A DNA stretch of 64,000 nucleotides from Pseudomonadota bacterium (GCA_021794575.1 JAJYQO010000039.1:29338-93337), one strand, 5' to 3'. Counted from the first letter of the stretch, positions 1-9,444 are shown. The notes: generated by a model from the sequence alone, not told the origin. A program made the numbers and translations.

Positions 1-608
1 AGACGCCGGTCGACGCGCTCGGCCAACGGCGAATCCGGACCCACCGACTGCGCCTGGTCGAGATAGCGCAGCATCGCCGGATGCTGTTCCACCGCCAGCA
101 GCATGTCGTAGAAGCGTCCGTCGAGATGCGGGCGGATGGCCTCGCGCTCCATCGGCGCGGCGTACAGGCGCGCCGGGCCCTTGTCCACCGACACCGCGAA
201 GTGGTTGGACCAGAAACGCACCAGGCGCTCGGCAAACGGTGTGCCGGTACGTGCCGCCAGTTGCCAGCGCGCGCTGGCCTCGTGGCGCAGGTCATCGCCG
301 AACATCCGGGCGTACAGCCGCGCCAGCGAGTTGACCGGCTTGCCGCTCCTGACGCTCGCGGACGGCACCGGCTGCCCCGCGTCATCGCGCTTCAGCGCGC
401 GGCGCTGCTGCATCAGCCGGGCTTCCTTGCGCAGGTAATCGAGACTGTCCGGCAGGCCGTCGAACACGCCGAGATCGGCGGCCGGCCGGCGCGACTGTGC
501 CAGTGCCCAGCTCGTCGCGTCGCCGAGCTGTTCCAGCTCGCCGTGGCGTGCGCCCAGCCCCAGCCGATTCAGCGCGCTGGCGGCGCGGCGTCGGGATTCG
601 GCACGCAT
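1..608 (-). CDS. DUF1800 family protein, N-terminal part (cut by window edge)
   Basis: Reading the minus strand leftward from the ATG at 608 gives an open frame of about 202 codons that runs off the window. The N-terminus contains ALNRLGLGARHGELEQLGD. Further in are FWSNHFAVS and a stretch ending in MLRYLDQAQSVGPDS. These are typical of DUF1800 proteins, which are secreted or periplasmic-associated proteins of unknown function, often encoded next to DUF1501 genes. A second in-frame ATG lies at 614, but the GGAG at about 617-620 sits 8 bases from the 608 ATG and only 2 from the other, so 608 is preferred. The gene lies 76 bases downstream of pmbA on the same strand and may be read with it. No biochemical role is known; any DUF1501 partner would be outside the window. 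Confidence 0.85.
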   Translation of the reverse strand, partial: MRAESRRRAASALNRLGLGARHGELEQLGDATSWALAQSRRPAADLGVFDGLPDSLDYLRKEARLMQQRRALKRDDAGQPVPSASVRSGKPVNSLARLYARMFGDDLRHEASARWQLAARTGTPFAERLVRFWSNHFAVSVDKGPARLYAAPMEREAIRPHLDGRFYDMLLAVEQHPAMLRYLDQAQSVGPDSPLAERVDRR

Positions 609-684
609 AGGCATCGCTCCGCGGCCCCGCGGGCCGCCCATGGACGATGCAACGCGCCAGCCGGCGCGGCGTTGACGTCGGTGC

Positions 685-2052
685 TCAGCTACCGGCGACG
701 GTCATCGCACCGATCAGCACCGAGGGCGTCATCAGGCCGCTGCGCGCGTCGAGATCACTGCCGACGACTTCGATGCCGGCGAACATGGCGCGCAGATTGG
801 AGGCGATGGTCACTTCCTCCACCGGATGCACGATGCGGCCGTGCTCGACCCAGAAGCCCGCCGCGCCGCGCGAGTAGTCACCGGTGACGGTATTGACGCC
901 CTGCCCCATCAGTTCGGTCACCAGCAGGCCGCTGCCCAGCGCCTCCAGCATCTGCGCGAAATCCAGCGCGCCCGGCTCCAGCACCAGGTTGCGCACGCCA
1001 CCGGCGTTGCCGGTGCTGGCCAGGCCCAGTTTGCGCGCCGAATAGCTGCCCAGCACGTAGCGCGTCAGCACGCCGCGCTCGATCAGCGGTTGCTCGCGCG
1101 TGGTCACGCCTTCGGCGTCGAAGGCGGCCGAGGCCGGACCACGCGGCAGACGCGGACGTTCGATGATGTCGATGTGTTCGGGAAACAGGCGCTGGCCCTG
1201 CTGGTCGAGCAGAAAACTGGCGCGCCGATACAGCGCGCCGCCGCTGACCGCGCTCACCAGATGGCCGATCAGGCTGCGCGCCGTATCGGGCGTGAACAAC
1301 ACGCGGCACGAACCGGTGGCCACGGGCCGTGCGCCCAACCGCGCCAGCGCGCGTTCGGCGGCGCGACGACCCAAGGCTTCGGCATCCATCAGATCCTCGC
1401 CGGCCCGCGCGCTGTCCCACCAGTAGTCGCGCTGCATGCCGTCCGCGCTGTTGCCGGCGATCAGGCTGCACGACAACGAATGCTGGGTCGAATGCTCGCG
1501 CCCCAGGAATCCGTGCGAGTTGGCATACACCGACAGCGCGCTGCCGCTGCCCACGCCGGCGCCCTCGCTGTTGCCGATGCCGGCCACGGCCAGTCCGGCA
1601 GCCTCGCAACGCTGAGCCAGCGCCACCGCGGCATCCACGCCCAGCTTCCACGGATGCCAGAGGTCCAGATCGGGAAAATGCGTGGCCATGCGCTCGGCAT
1701 CGGCGAGCCCGGCCGCGGGGTCGGATTCGGTGTGGCGCGCGATTGCGCAGGCGTGCTCCAACGTGGCGGTGATCGATTCCGGCTTGAGATCGGCGGTGCT
1801 GGCGCTGCCCTTGCGCTGGCCGAAGTACACGCTGAGGCTGAAACCGCGATCACGCGAGTGCTCGACCGTCTCCACCTCGCCCATGCGCACGTTGACGTTG
1901 AGGCCGGTGTCGACGCTGGCGTGCACCTCGGCGGCGCTGGCGCCGGCGGCGCGCGCCCGGGCGATGACATCGCACGCGATTTCGGCCAGGCGATCGAGTT
2001 CTTGTGCGGGCTCGGTCTCGGCCGCAGACGCGGCGCTCAGTGCTTGCGGCAT
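685..2052 (-). CDS. pmbA: PmbA/TldE, TldD-PmbA family metallopeptidase partner
   Basis: This 455-residue protein has the length and plan of PmbA (TldE). Its C-terminal half carries the family signatures SAVSGGALYRRASFL and GNAGGVRNLVLEPG. In the studied system TldD and PmbA form a heterodimeric cytoplasmic protease that trims peptides such as microcin precursors, with the HExxxH zinc site in TldD. No HExxxH is visible here, which fits PmbA rather than TldD. The frame stays open upstream to about 2670, but that extension is arginine-rich, antisense to yjgA, and unlike the family. The ATG at 2052 gives the normal length. It is divergent from yjgA with 65 bases between starts, the same pairing as in Escherichia coli. 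tldD is not in the window. Confidence 0.93.
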   Translation of the reverse strand: MPQALSAASAAETEPAQELDRLAEIACDVIARARAAGASAAEVHASVDTGLNVNVRMGEVETVEHSRDRGFSLSVYFGQRKGSASTADLKPESITATLEHACAIARHTESDPAAGLADAERMATHFPDLDLWHPWKLGVDAAVALAQRCEAAGLAVAGIGNSEGAGVGSGSALSVYANSHGFLGREHSTQHSLSCSLIAGNSADGMQRDYWWDSARAGEDLMDAEALGRRAAERALARLGARPVATGSCRVLFTPDTARSLIGHLVSAVSGGALYRRASFLLDQQGQRLFPEHIDIIERPRLPRGPASAAFDAEGVTTREQPLIERGVLTRYVLGSYSARKLGLASTGNAGGVRNLVLEPGALDFAQMLEALGSGLLVTELMGQGVNTVTGDYSRGAAGFWVEHGRIVHPVEEVTIASNLRAMFAGIEVVGSDLDARSGLMTPSVLIGAMTVAGS

Positions 2053-2117
2053 GGGTTTGTCTCGCGCGGCCGGCGCGCTACGCTGCGCGCCTGATTCGCC
2101 GCGCAGTGTGCCATGAC

Positions 2118-2684
2118 ATGCAAGCCGACCTCGACCCGGAACACCCCGCCGAGCCCAGCCGCAGCCAGCGTCGCCGCGACGCGCTGGCGCTGTTCGATCT
2201 CGGCGAGGCACTGGTGGCGTTGCCGCCGTCGCGGCTGGCGCGCATCGAGTTGCCCGACGACGTGCGCGGCGAAATCGCCAACGTGCGCCGTATCGGCGCG
2301 CCGGTAGCGCGCAAGCGCCAGCTGCAGTACCTGGCCAAGCTGATGCGCCGTCACGACGCCGCCGTCTTCGCGCCGGCGCGCGCCGCGCTCGGCGAAGACG
2401 CCGCCACGCATCGGCTGCAGGTGGCCGCCGAGCAGCGTCTGGAAACCCTGCGCGAACGTCTGCTGGGCGAGGGCGACAGCGCGCTGGGCGAACTGCTGCG
2501 GCGGCATCCGCAGGCCGACCGGCAGCACCTGCGCGCGCTAGTGCGCCAGGCCCGAAACGAACGCGCCGGACACGCCGTGCCGCATGCCTACCGCGCTCTG
2601 TTGCGCGTCCTGCGCGCGCTGGAATCCGCGGCGCCTGCTGCGGACTCCGGCGCGCCCGCAGCGGATTCAACCGCGCGCGACTGA
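2118..2684 (+). CDS. yjgA: DarP/YjgA, 50S ribosomal subunit assembly factor (DUF615)
   Basis: The 188-residue product begins MQADLDPEHPAEPSRSQRRR and continues as an all-helical DUF615 protein with LGEALVALPPSRLARIELPD and KRQLQYLAKLMRR, motifs characteristic of YjgA. In E. coli the protein (renamed DarP) binds late 50S precursors and helps the peptidyl-transferase centre mature. A nearby ATG at 2113 is out of frame, so 2118 is the start. The C-terminal tail is alanine- and proline-rich and probably disordered. It diverges from pmbA and converges on the S10 peptidase gene, with 5 bases between the stop codons. Family assignment is secure; the ribosome role is by homology. Confidence 0.92.
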   Translation: MQADLDPEHPAEPSRSQRRRDALALFDLGEALVALPPSRLARIELPDDVRGEIANVRRIGAPVARKRQLQYLAKLMRRHDAAVFAPARAALGEDAATHRLQVAAEQRLETLRERLLGEGDSALGELLRRHPQADRQHLRALVRQARNERAGHAVPHAYRALLRVLRALESAAPAADSGAPAADSTARD

Positions 2685-2689
2685 CGCAT

Positions 2690-4267
2690 TCATCGCCCCG
2701 CAGGCTCGCGATCGCTGGCGCGGATGAACTGCACGATGTTGTCGTGCAGGCGCTGCAGGTCTTCGGGACGCACGTAGATCATGTGCCCGGTGTGGTAGTA
2801 GCGGAACTCGATGTTCTTCTGCAGGCTGGCCTGCATCGGCAACTGCTGCATTTGGTACCACGCCGCGTAGTACGGCGTGGCCAGATCGTAGTAACCGGCG
2901 TTGACCATCACTTTCAGGTCGGGGTTGTAGCTCATCGCCGCGGCCAGATCGGGCATCACGTTGGTGGCGACATAGGCCGGCGTGGTCTGGCCCGGTGGGG
3001 TGTGCAGCAGGTTCCAGTCGTTGCCCACGCTGTTGGAAACGATCTTGTAATTGTGATCGCCGCCGAAATGCAGCGTCTTGCGCACATAGTCGTTGAAGGC
3101 CGCGGTATAGGCCGAACTGATCGCCGCGCTCTGCGGGTCGTACGCCGCCATCTCGGCCAGCGGATCCATGCTGGGGCCGGAGAAGCGCGCGTCCAGGCGG
3201 CCGGTGGTTTCACCGCGCGGCAACAGCAGGGTCTGCTCGAACTCGGGGCCGGTGACGCGCAGATCGGCCTTCAGGATGTACGCCTCGGACAAGCCGGTGT
3301 ACTGCGCCATCTGCCTGGCGATGATGTCCTCCTGCGCCCGCGGCAGCGTGGCACCTTCGTTCAGCGCCTGCAGATAAGGGCCCATCGCCCAGGCCTGCAC
3401 CTGGTCCAGCCACGGATGCAGCGTGGCCGGCGGGTTGTCCAGCGCCTTGTGATACCAGGCGGTGGCTGCGTAGGTGGGCAGCGCCAGCGCGTAGGGCAGA
3501 TTGATGCCCGGATCGAGATTGGGCTGATCGATGCTGGTATCGAAGTTGAGAATGGTCGAGCACAGCACGATGCCGTTGAGATCGATGTTGTCCTGCTGTT
3601 CGAGAATGTTGGCCAGCACGGCCGAGCGGGTGGTGCCATAGCTCTCACCGATCAGGTATTTGGGCGAGTTCCAGCGGCCGTACTTCGAGAGGAACTCGGT
3701 GATGAACTGGGCGAAGGCCTGGCCGTCCGGATCGACGCCGTAAAATGTCTTGGGCGTGCCCGCGCCGCCCTCGGCCTTGCCCAGGATGCGGCTGAAGCCG
3801 GTGCCCATGGCATCCACGAACACCAGGTCGGTGGCGTCGAGCAGGCTGCCGTCATTGTTCACCAGCCGGTACGGTGCAGGCGGCGTGTGGATGTGGCTGT
3901 CGGTGACCACGCGCACCGGGCCGAAGGCCCCCATGTGCAGCCACACCGATGATGAACCCGGCCCGCCGTTGTAGAGGAATGCGATCGGCCGGCGCGCGGC
4001 GTCGGCGCCGCGTTTGAAGTAGGCCACGTAGAACATCTCGCCGGTCGGCTTGCCCTGCTTGTCATGCAGGATCAGGGTGCCGGTATCGGCGGTGTAATCG
4101 ATGCGCTTGCCGTTGATGGTCACCGCGCCATGCGTGCTGACGGTATGCGGCCGCGACCAGAAGTTGCCGGCGGCGGCCGGTTTGGCCGCGACTGTGGCGG
4201 CGAAAGCGGCGGCTGGCAGCAGCATGGTGGCGATGGCCAGTGCGGAAATGCGGCGTGCGATGGACAT
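2690..4267 (-). CDS. Secreted serine carboxypeptidase, peptidase family S10
   Basis: The 525-residue precursor starts with a signal peptide (MSIARR, a hydrophobic stretch, then AAAFA about residue 23), so the enzyme is exported. The S10 fold is shown by NGGPGSSS (oxyanion region, about residues 100-107), the nucleophile elbow GESYG with Ser209, Asp461 in NAGYYDLATPY and His495 in YHTGHMIY. Together these form the catalytic triad. Such enzymes release C-terminal residues from peptides. Bacterial S10 members are common in xanthomonads and relatives that live on proteins. It is monocistronic, convergent with yjgA, and has a 277-base intergenic region upstream shared with the divergent aldo/keto reductase gene. 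I see no other gene in that gap. Substrate preference cannot be read from sequence. Confidence 0.93.
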   Translation of the reverse strand: MSIARRISALAIATMLLPAAAFAATVAAKPAAAGNFWSRPHTVSTHGAVTINGKRIDYTADTGTLILHDKQGKPTGEMFYVAYFKRGADAARRPIAFLYNGGPGSSSVWLHMGAFGPVRVVTDSHIHTPPAPYRLVNNDGSLLDATDLVFVDAMGTGFSRILGKAEGGAGTPKTFYGVDPDGQAFAQFITEFLSKYGRWNSPKYLIGESYGTTRSAVLANILEQQDNIDLNGIVLCSTILNFDTSIDQPNLDPGINLPYALALPTYAATAWYHKALDNPPATLHPWLDQVQAWAMGPYLQALNEGATLPRAQEDIIARQMAQYTGLSEAYILKADLRVTGPEFEQTLLLPRGETTGRLDARFSGPSMDPLAEMAAYDPQSAAISSAYTAAFNDYVRKTLHFGGDHNYKIVSNSVGNDWNLLHTPPGQTTPAYVATNVMPDLAAAMSYNPDLKVMVNAGYYDLATPYYAAWYQMQQLPMQASLQKNIEFRYYHTGHMIYVRPEDLQRLHDNIVQFIRASDREPAGR

Positions 4268-4544
4268 GGAATCTCCGGAACGCGTATTCGCGAATGCGCC
4301 GCATGCAGATCATCGCGACGACGACAAGTTCCCGCGACGCGCACGCCGGCGGGTGTCCTGTTTACGGCTCCGCAATCCGTCCGTCGCGGCCGGACGCATC
4401 TGCGCAGCGCGCACCGGCGCGGCATGACCGCCATGTCCGCGACCCGTGTTTACAAATTCGTAGGCCTGCGCGCGCTCCGGCACGGGCGCGCCGTCGCGAC
4501 GAGGCCGTGCCATGCTTGCGAACGGACACAGCCGGAGCATCGTC

Positions 4545-5522
4545 ATGGAGTACCGCCGCCTCGGATCATCGGGCCTCAAGCTCTCCGCCCTGTCCTTCGG
4601 GGCCTGGGTCACCTTCGGGCGCCAGGTCGACACCGCCGCCGCACGCGAAATGCTGGCCGAGGCCCACGCCAAAGGCGTGAACTTCTTCGACAACGCGGAG
4701 GTGTACGCGCATGGCGCGGCGGAGCAGGTGATGGGCGAGGCGCTGCATGCGCTGGCGCTTCCGCGTGACGGCTACTGCGTGTCCAGCAAGGCTTACTTCG
4801 GGCGTCTGCCCGACCCGGCACCTACCCAGCGCGGGCTGTCGCGCAAGCATCTCACCGAGGCCTGTCAGCAAGCCCTGCGCAGACTGCGCGTGGAGTATCT
4901 GGACCTGTTCTTCTGCCATCGCCCGGACCAGGACACGCCGGTCGAGGAGGTGGTGATCAGCATGGACAGCCTGATCCGCCAAGGCAAGGTGCTGTACTGG
5001 GGCACCAGCGAATGGCCGGCCGCCGCCATCGCCGCCGCGGCCGCATTCGCGCGCGCCGAGCACCTGATCGGCCCGCAGATGGAGCAGCCTCAATACAACC
5101 TGCTGCACCGCGAGCGCGTCGAGCAGGAATACGCCCCCCTGTACGCGCAGATCGGCCTTGGCACGACGACGTGGTCGCCGCTGGCCTCGGGTCTGCTGAC
5201 CGGCAAATACGCCGGCGGCGTACCGGAACAGTCGCGCCTGGGACAGAACGACTACGACTGGCTGCGCGAATCGGTGCTGGGCGCCGATGACGGCCGCAAT
5301 GCGCGGCGCGCGGCGCGCCTGCCCGCCCTGGCCGCCGAACTGGGCTGCACGCCAGCACAGCTGGCCATTGCCTGGTGCCTGCGCAACCCGCACGTCAGCA
5401 CAGTGATTCTGGGCGCCAGCCGCGTGGCGCAGCTGCGCGAAAATCTGGGCGCACTGGACGTTCACCAGCGCCTCGATGCCGCTGCCTGGCGGCACTTCGA
5501 GGCCGCTTTCGCGGCCGCCTGA
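4545..5522 (+). CDS. Aldo/keto reductase, Kv-beta-like group
   Basis: This 325-residue NAD(P)H-dependent oxidoreductase has the complete aldo/keto reductase tetrad: Asp49 and Tyr54 in [11 protein letters not shown], Lys82 in SSKAYFG and His125 in LFFCHRPD. The C-terminal NADP-binding segment [14 protein letters not shown] is also present. The closest type is the shaker Kv-beta/YghZ-like group, which reduces small aldehydes. The frame starts upstream at 4512, but GGAG at 4533-4536 lies 8 bases before the ATG at 4545, and the protein from there begins [14 protein letters not shown], the normal family start. It is followed after 67 bases by qmcA on the same strand and may be a separate transcript. 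Physiological substrate is unknown. Confidence 0.94.
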   Translation: MEYRRLGSSGLKLSALSFGAWVTFGRQVDTAAAREMLAEAHAKGVNFFDNAEVYAHGAAEQVMGEALHALALPRDGYCVSSKAYFGRLPDPAPTQRGLSRKHLTEACQQALRRLRVEYLDLFFCHRPDQDTPVEEVVISMDSLIRQGKVLYWGTSEWPAAAIAAAAAFARAEHLIGPQMEQPQYNLLHRERVEQEYAPLYAQIGLGTTTWSPLASGLLTGKYAGGVPEQSRLGQNDYDWLRESVLGADDGRNARRAARLPALAAELGCTPAQLAIAWCLRNPHVSTVILGASRVAQLRENLGALDVHQRLDAAAWRHFEAAFAAA

Positions 5523-5589
5523 ATGCGGCGCGCCGCTGCATGACCGGGCACCGTCCTATACTCGGGCAACGCATCGGGGGAGCGCATCG

Positions 5590-6534
5590 ATGATGCTGTT
5601 TTTCGCAGTGCTGCTGGTCGTGGTCGCGGTGATCGTGCTGGTCAAACTGGTGCGCATCGTGCCGCAGGGCTACGAATGGACGGTGGAGCGTTTCGGCAAG
5701 TACGTGGCCACGCTCGATCCTGGCCTGCATTTCCTGATTCCCTTCATCTACGCCATCGGGCGCAGAGTGAACATGATGGAACAGGTGCTGGACGTGCCCA
5801 GCCAGGACGTGATCACCAAGGACAACGCGGTGGTCAAGGTGGACGGCGTGGTGTTCTACCAGGTGCTGGACGCGGCGCGCGCCGCCTACGAGGTGGCCAA
5901 TCTCGAGCAGGCCATCATCAACCTGGTGATGACCAACATCCGCACCGTGCTGGGCTCGCTGGACCTGGACGAATCGCTGAGCAAGCGCGACGAGATCAAC
6001 GCCAAGCTGCTGCGCGTGGTCGACGAAGCCACGCATCCGTGGGGCCTCAAGGTCACCCGCATCGAACTCAAGGACATCCAGCCGCCGCGCGATCTGGTCG
6101 ATTCGATGGCGCGGCAGATGAAGGCCGAGCGCGAAAAGCGCGCCAACATCCTCGAAGCCGAAGGTTTCCGCCAGGCGGCGATCCTCAAGGCCGAAGGCGA
6201 GAAGCAGAGCACCATCCTGGCCGCCGAAGGCAAGCGCGAAGCCGCCTACCGCGAAGCCGAAGCGCGCGAACGCCTGGGCGCCGCCGACGCCAAGGCCACC
6301 GAACTGGTTTCGCGGGCCATCGCGCAGGGCGACGTCAACGCGCTGAACTTCTTCGTGGCCAGCAAATACATCGAGGCGCTGAAGGCGCTGGCCGAAGCGC
6401 CCAACCAGAAGACGCTGCTGATGCCGATGGAAGCCACCGGCGTGCTGGGCGCGCTGGCCGGCATCACCGATCTGGTGCGCAGCGCCCAGAGCGAGAGCAG
6501 CGCGCGCAAGAACCTCCCCGGAGGCAAGCCATGA
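5590..6534 (+). CDS. qmcA: SPFH/band-7 membrane protein, QmcA/stomatin-like
   Basis: The 314-residue protein has one N-terminal transmembrane helix (about residues 3-20). A band-7/SPFH domain follows, with the paraslipin signatures [17 protein letters not shown] and [16 protein letters not shown] charged coiled coil comes next (about 175-240, with repeated [14 protein letters not shown]), and then a C-terminal tail. These proteins form large ring- or cage-like oligomers at the inner membrane and modulate membrane proteases or microdomains. GGGGGAG at 5576-5582 supports the ATG at 5590. The stop overlaps the ATG of the NfeD gene by four bases (ATGA), the classic stomatin-NfeD pairing, so the two products very likely work together. 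Confidence 0.94.
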   Translation: MMLFFAVLLVVVAVIVLVKLVRIVPQGYEWTVERFGKYVATLDPGLHFLIPFIYAIGRRVNMMEQVLDVPSQDVITKDNAVVKVDGVVFYQVLDAARAAYEVANLEQAIINLVMTNIRTVLGSLDLDESLSKRDEINAKLLRVVDEATHPWGLKVTRIELKDIQPPRDLVDSMARQMKAEREKRANILEAEGFRQAAILKAEGEKQSTILAAEGKREAAYREAEARERLGAADAKATELVSRAIAQGDVNALNFFVASKYIEALKALAEAPNQKTLLMPMEATGVLGALAGITDLVRSAQSESSARKNLPGGKP

Positions 6535-7031
6535 GCGCTTTGTTCATCAACCTGCCCGGACATCTGGTGTGGTGGTCGGTGGCCTTGATTCTGGCCGCCG
6601 CCGAAGTGCTGGCACCCGGCTATTTTCTGATCTGGATAGGCCTGGGCGCGGCGGCCACCGGCGGCCTCGTGCTGCTATGGCCGCAGTTGGGCGTCCTGGC
6701 CCAGGCACTGAGCTTCACGCTGCTGGCTTTTCTTTCCTGCGCGGCCTACTGGAGCTGGTTGCGGCCGCGCCTGCAGCGCGGCGAGCGCAGCGACGCCACC
6801 ACGCTGAACCGCCGCGGCGCCAGCCTGGTGGGGCGACGGTTAGTGCTGACCGAGGCTATCCGCGATGGCCGCGGCCGCGCGCGGGTCGGTGACAGCGTCT
6901 GGCTGGCGACCGGCCCCGATCTGCCCGCCGGCAGCGAAGTCGAGGTGGTCGGCAGCGAGGGCGTGCTGCTGAACGTGCGTCCACTGCATGCCGCCGAGTC
7001 CGTATCCAAGGATCAGGCGCACCCGGGCTGA
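6531..7031 (+). CDS. NfeD family membrane protein (partner of QmcA)
   Basis: This 166-residue protein has two or three N-terminal membrane helices (about residues 10-70). A small soluble OB-fold domain at about residues 95-155 follows, with [21 protein letters not shown] as its start. This is the short NfeD form (NfeD1b) that lacks the ClpP-like protease domain. The start ATG overlaps the qmcA stop (ATGA), so translation is coupled. Short NfeD proteins are thought to anchor or regulate the SPFH partner. It converges on the transporter gene at 7040, with 8 bases between the stops. Confidence 0.92.
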   Translation: MSALFINLPGHLVWWSVALILAAAEVLAPGYFLIWIGLGAAATGGLVLLWPQLGVLAQALSFTLLAFLSCAAYWSWLRPRLQRGERSDATTLNRRGASLVGRRLVLTEAIRDGRGRARVGDSVWLATGPDLPAGSEVEVVGSEGVLLNVRPLHAAESVSKDQAHPG

Positions 7032-7039
7032 GAGCGGGC

Positions 7040-7918
7040 TCACGCCAGCAGCAGACAGGCCACGCCCGCAAGCGTGCAGGCCACACCCAGCAACTTGCGC
7101 GCGCTCAGCGGCTCGCGCAGCAACAAGGCTGCCAGCAGGACGATGAAGGCCGAACTGGTCTCGTTGAGAATGGCTGCCACCGTCGCCGGCGCGTATTTGT
7201 AGCCACCTATCCACATCAGCACGGCCAGATACTGGCCGACGAACGCGGCCAGCAGTAGCAGCGGCCAGCGCACGCGGCGTCCGGACAGCGTCCGCCACGG
7301 CGCTTCGCGTCGCCATGCGAACAGCACAAGCAGGCCGAGCAGGCCGCCCAGGGTCCGCAGCAGCACGATCCACAGCACCGGCTGGCCGCCGAGCCAGGGC
7401 TTGATCAGCACGATCGCCACCGCCATCAGGAAGATCGCAGCGACGCCAAGCGCAATCCCCTGCCGCAACCGGCGTCGATCCAGTCCCGTCGCGTGACCGC
7501 GCGCCCGGCTCACCACCAGCACGCCCGCGCTGACCAGCGCGAAACCCAGCCATTGCAGCGGCCGCATGCTTTCGCCGAGAAACAGCGCCGAAAGCCCGAT
7601 CACGAACGGACTGTACAGATTGCCGATGATGCCCGCGCGACTGGCGCCCAAGCGGTTGAGCGCGGCGAAATACAAACTGTCGGCGCAGGCCATGCCGAGC
7701 ACGCCGGACAACAGTGTCACGCCAATACCCAGCGCATCGAGCCGCGGCGGCGTAGTGCCCAGCACCTGCACGGTCAGCACCAACATGCCCAGCACCAGCA
7801 GGTTCTTCACCAGGTTCAGCGTCAACGGCGGCAACGTTTCGCCCAGCCGTTTGTAGATAATCACCGCTGTCGCCCAAGCCAGCGCACTGCCGATGGACAA
7901 CATTTCACCCAGCAGCAT
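7040..7918 (-). CDS. EamA/DMT family transporter
   Basis: The product (about 292 residues) has ten predicted membrane helices in two EamA repeats. The first begins LGEMLSIGSALAWATAV. The second ends LLAALLLREPLSARKLLGV, with the characteristic LxxE/REPLS helix. DMT proteins export amino acids, nucleosides or drugs; the substrate here is unknown. In-frame starts also exist at 7930 (ATG) and 7936 (GTG). I prefer the ATG at 7918 because GGGGAA lies about 5 bases upstream of it and the resulting MLLGEML start is typical. The next gene, thrE-like, diverges from it. Confidence 0.9.
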   Translation of the reverse strand: MLLGEMLSIGSALAWATAVIIYKRLGETLPPLTLNLVKNLLVLGMLVLTVQVLGTTPPRLDALGIGVTLLSGVLGMACADSLYFAALNRLGASRAGIIGNLYSPFVIGLSALFLGESMRPLQWLGFALVSAGVLVVSRARGHATGLDRRRLRQGIALGVAAIFLMAVAIVLIKPWLGGQPVLWIVLLRTLGGLLGLLVLFAWRREAPWRTLSGRRVRWPLLLLAAFVGQYLAVLMWIGGYKYAPATVAAILNETSSAFIVLLAALLLREPLSARKLLGVACTLAGVACLLLA

Positions 7919-8014
7919 CGGGTTCCCCATGCGCACCGGCCCGGTGCGAGATTATCCCGACCGCGGCGCCTGCCGCCCAGCGCCAACGATCCCGCGCGGC
8001 GGCGGTGTCGCTCC

Positions 8015-9256
8015 ATGAGTGCGCTCGGCACATCGTTCGAGACACGCGTGGGCTTCGTGGTCGAAACCGCGCGGCGCCTGCACCAGTACGGCACCGCAGC
8101 CCCACGCCTGGAAATGGCCGTCGCGCGCATCGGCGAGCGCCTGGGCTTGCGCGTCGAGGTATGGTCCAGCCCGACCGCCATCATCCTGTCGGCCGGCGCG
8201 CAACAGCCGCCGCAAGCGAAACGCCTGGCCGAGACCACCCAAGTCGTGCGGCTGCCGCCGGGCGACGTCAATCTGGCCAAGCTGTGCAAGGTCGACCGCA
8301 TCGCCGACCGCGTGATCGCCGGGGAACTCGACATCGAGGACGGTTTCCGGCAACTGCAGTCGCTGTCCGACCCGGCGCCGCGCTGGATGGCGCCCGCCAC
8401 GACGCTGGCCTTTGGCGTGGCCGCGGCGATGGTGGCCACGCTGCTGCACGGCGCCTGGACGGACTTGCTGCTGGCCGGACTGATCGGACTTGCCATCGGG
8501 CAGCTGACGGTAAGCAGCGCGCGTCATCCGCGGCTGGCGGTGGCCAGTGAAGCGATCGCGGCGCTGCTGGCCACGCTGATCGCAGGCGCGGTCAACGCTT
8601 TCGTCGTGCCGCTGGCGGTGAAAACCGTGGTGGTCTCCGGGCTGATCGTGCTGATGCCGGGCATGGCACTGACCAACGCCGTGCGCGAGATCTCAACCCA
8701 GCACCTCGCGTCGGGCTCGGCGCGCATGGCCGGTGCCATGGCCAGCCTGCTGAAGCTCACCTTCGGCGCGCTGGCCGGCGCGCAGATCCTCGATGTACTG
8801 GGTTGGCATGGCGCGGGCGCGCCGCCGCCGCCGGCACCGGCCTGGTTCCTGGCGCCCGCGTTGCTGCTGGGCACGCTGTCCTTCGGTGTGCTGTTCCAGG
8901 CCGCAGTGCGCGACTGGCCGCTGGTCATGCTCGCCGCCATCACCGGCTATCTGTCCACGCGCATGGGCGCCGGGCTGTACGGGCCCAGCTTTGGCGTGTT
9001 TGTAGGCGGCCTGGTCGTCGGCGCGCTCAGCAATCTGTACGCGCGTCACCGGCATCGGCCCGGTGCGCTGGTACGCGAACCGGGCATCATCCTGCTGGTG
9101 CCGGGTTCGGTGGGCTTCAGCAGCGTGTCCGCGCTGCTGGAGCGCAACGTGCCGATCGGAACCGATGCCGGCCTGCTGCTGGTATCGCTGCTGGTGGCGT
9201 TGGTAGCGGGCCTGCTGTTCGGCGATCTGCTGGTCGGTCCCCGGCGCAGTCTGTAG
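8015..9256 (+). CDS. Threonine/serine exporter family protein, fused ThrE N- and C-domains
   Basis: The 413-residue protein combines a cytosolic DUF1212-type N-terminal part (residues 1-130) with about ten membrane helices. The DUF1212 part holds FVVETARRLHQYGTAAPRLE. The helices carry GLIVLMPGMALTNAVREIS and, near the end, REPGIILLVPGSVGFSS. That is the ThrE/YjjP-YjjB architecture in one chain. Corynebacterial ThrE exports threonine and serine, and in E. coli the same activity family is split into two genes. A longer upstream frame is antisense to the neighbouring transporter and is not used. It diverges from the DMT gene at 7918 (96 bases between starts). The stop codon is followed at once by the first inverted repeat of the H-NS cassette. 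Confidence 0.9.
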   Translation: MSALGTSFETRVGFVVETARRLHQYGTAAPRLEMAVARIGERLGLRVEVWSSPTAIILSAGAQQPPQAKRLAETTQVVRLPPGDVNLAKLCKVDRIADRVIAGELDIEDGFRQLQSLSDPAPRWMAPATTLAFGVAAAMVATLLHGAWTDLLLAGLIGLAIGQLTVSSARHPRLAVASEAIAALLATLIAGAVNAFVVPLAVKTVVVSGLIVLMPGMALTNAVREISTQHLASGSARMAGAMASLLKLTFGALAGAQILDVLGWHGAGAPPPPAPAWFLAPALLLGTLSFGVLFQAAVRDWPLVMLAAITGYLSTRMGAGLYGPSFGVFVGGLVVGALSNLYARHRHRPGALVREPGIILLVPGSVGFSSVSALLERNVPIGTDAGLLLVSLLVALVAGLLFGDLLVGPRRSL

Positions 9257-9260
9257 ATCC

Positions 9261-9403
9261 CCGGGCATCCTGCCGCCTGATTCAAAGCGGCCACATGCAA
9301 GCAAAACGGACGCGGCAAAGCCGCGCCGCCTTGGTCGCGACCAGTAGTTGTGTGCTCGTCGCGGCGGCACATCCAGGTGCCGGAGCGGTTTTGCAAACCG
9401 CTC
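9261..9403. repeat. 143-bp structured repeat, left copy (inverted relative to 9907-10049)
   Basis: This segment matches the reverse complement of 9907-10049 over its whole length with only a handful of differences, including one-base length changes near 9300 and 9390. It contains several self-complementary blocks. These include CGCGGC-AAA-GCCGCG, the palindrome GGTCGCGACC, a CGGCAC/GTGCCG stem, and at its inner end a perfect 9-bp stem with a TGC loop (9383-9403). It begins 5 bases after the thrE-like stop codon. A 37-codon frame runs through it on the plus strand (9295-9408), but I do not regard that as a proven gene. Confidence 0.85.
9383..9403. other. Terminal hairpin of the left repeat copy
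   Basis: GAGCGGTTT-TGC-AAACCGCTC forms a perfect 9-bp stem with a 3-base loop at the inner edge of the repeat. The matching site in the right copy (9907-9928) has one wobble change in the stem. It could act as a transcript end, an RNA stability element or a recombination/transposition end. The sequence alone does not distinguish these. Confidence 0.6.
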
Positions 9404-9419
9404 TGTAGTCCATAGACAA

Positions 9420-9444
9420 CGACACCGGCACAGGGCCGGCGTCG
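9420..9444 (-). terminator. Possible terminator of the H-NS gene
   Basis: The plus-strand arms CGACACCGGC (9420-9429) and GCCGGCGTCG (9435-9444) pair through a 5-base loop with one G-T wobble. The hairpin lies 21 bases past the stop codon of the minus-strand H-NS gene. On that strand it is followed by TTGTC, a weak U-tract, so efficiency is uncertain. Confidence 0.5.

Noticed and set aside
2053..2670. Long N-terminal extension of the pmbA frame
   Set aside because: Arginine-rich, antisense to yjgA, and far longer than the family; explained by high GC lacking stops.
9295..9408. 37-codon plus-strand frame in the left repeat as a gene
   Set aside because: No clear ribosome-binding site, and the second copy has the ATG out of frame; kept only as an observation.
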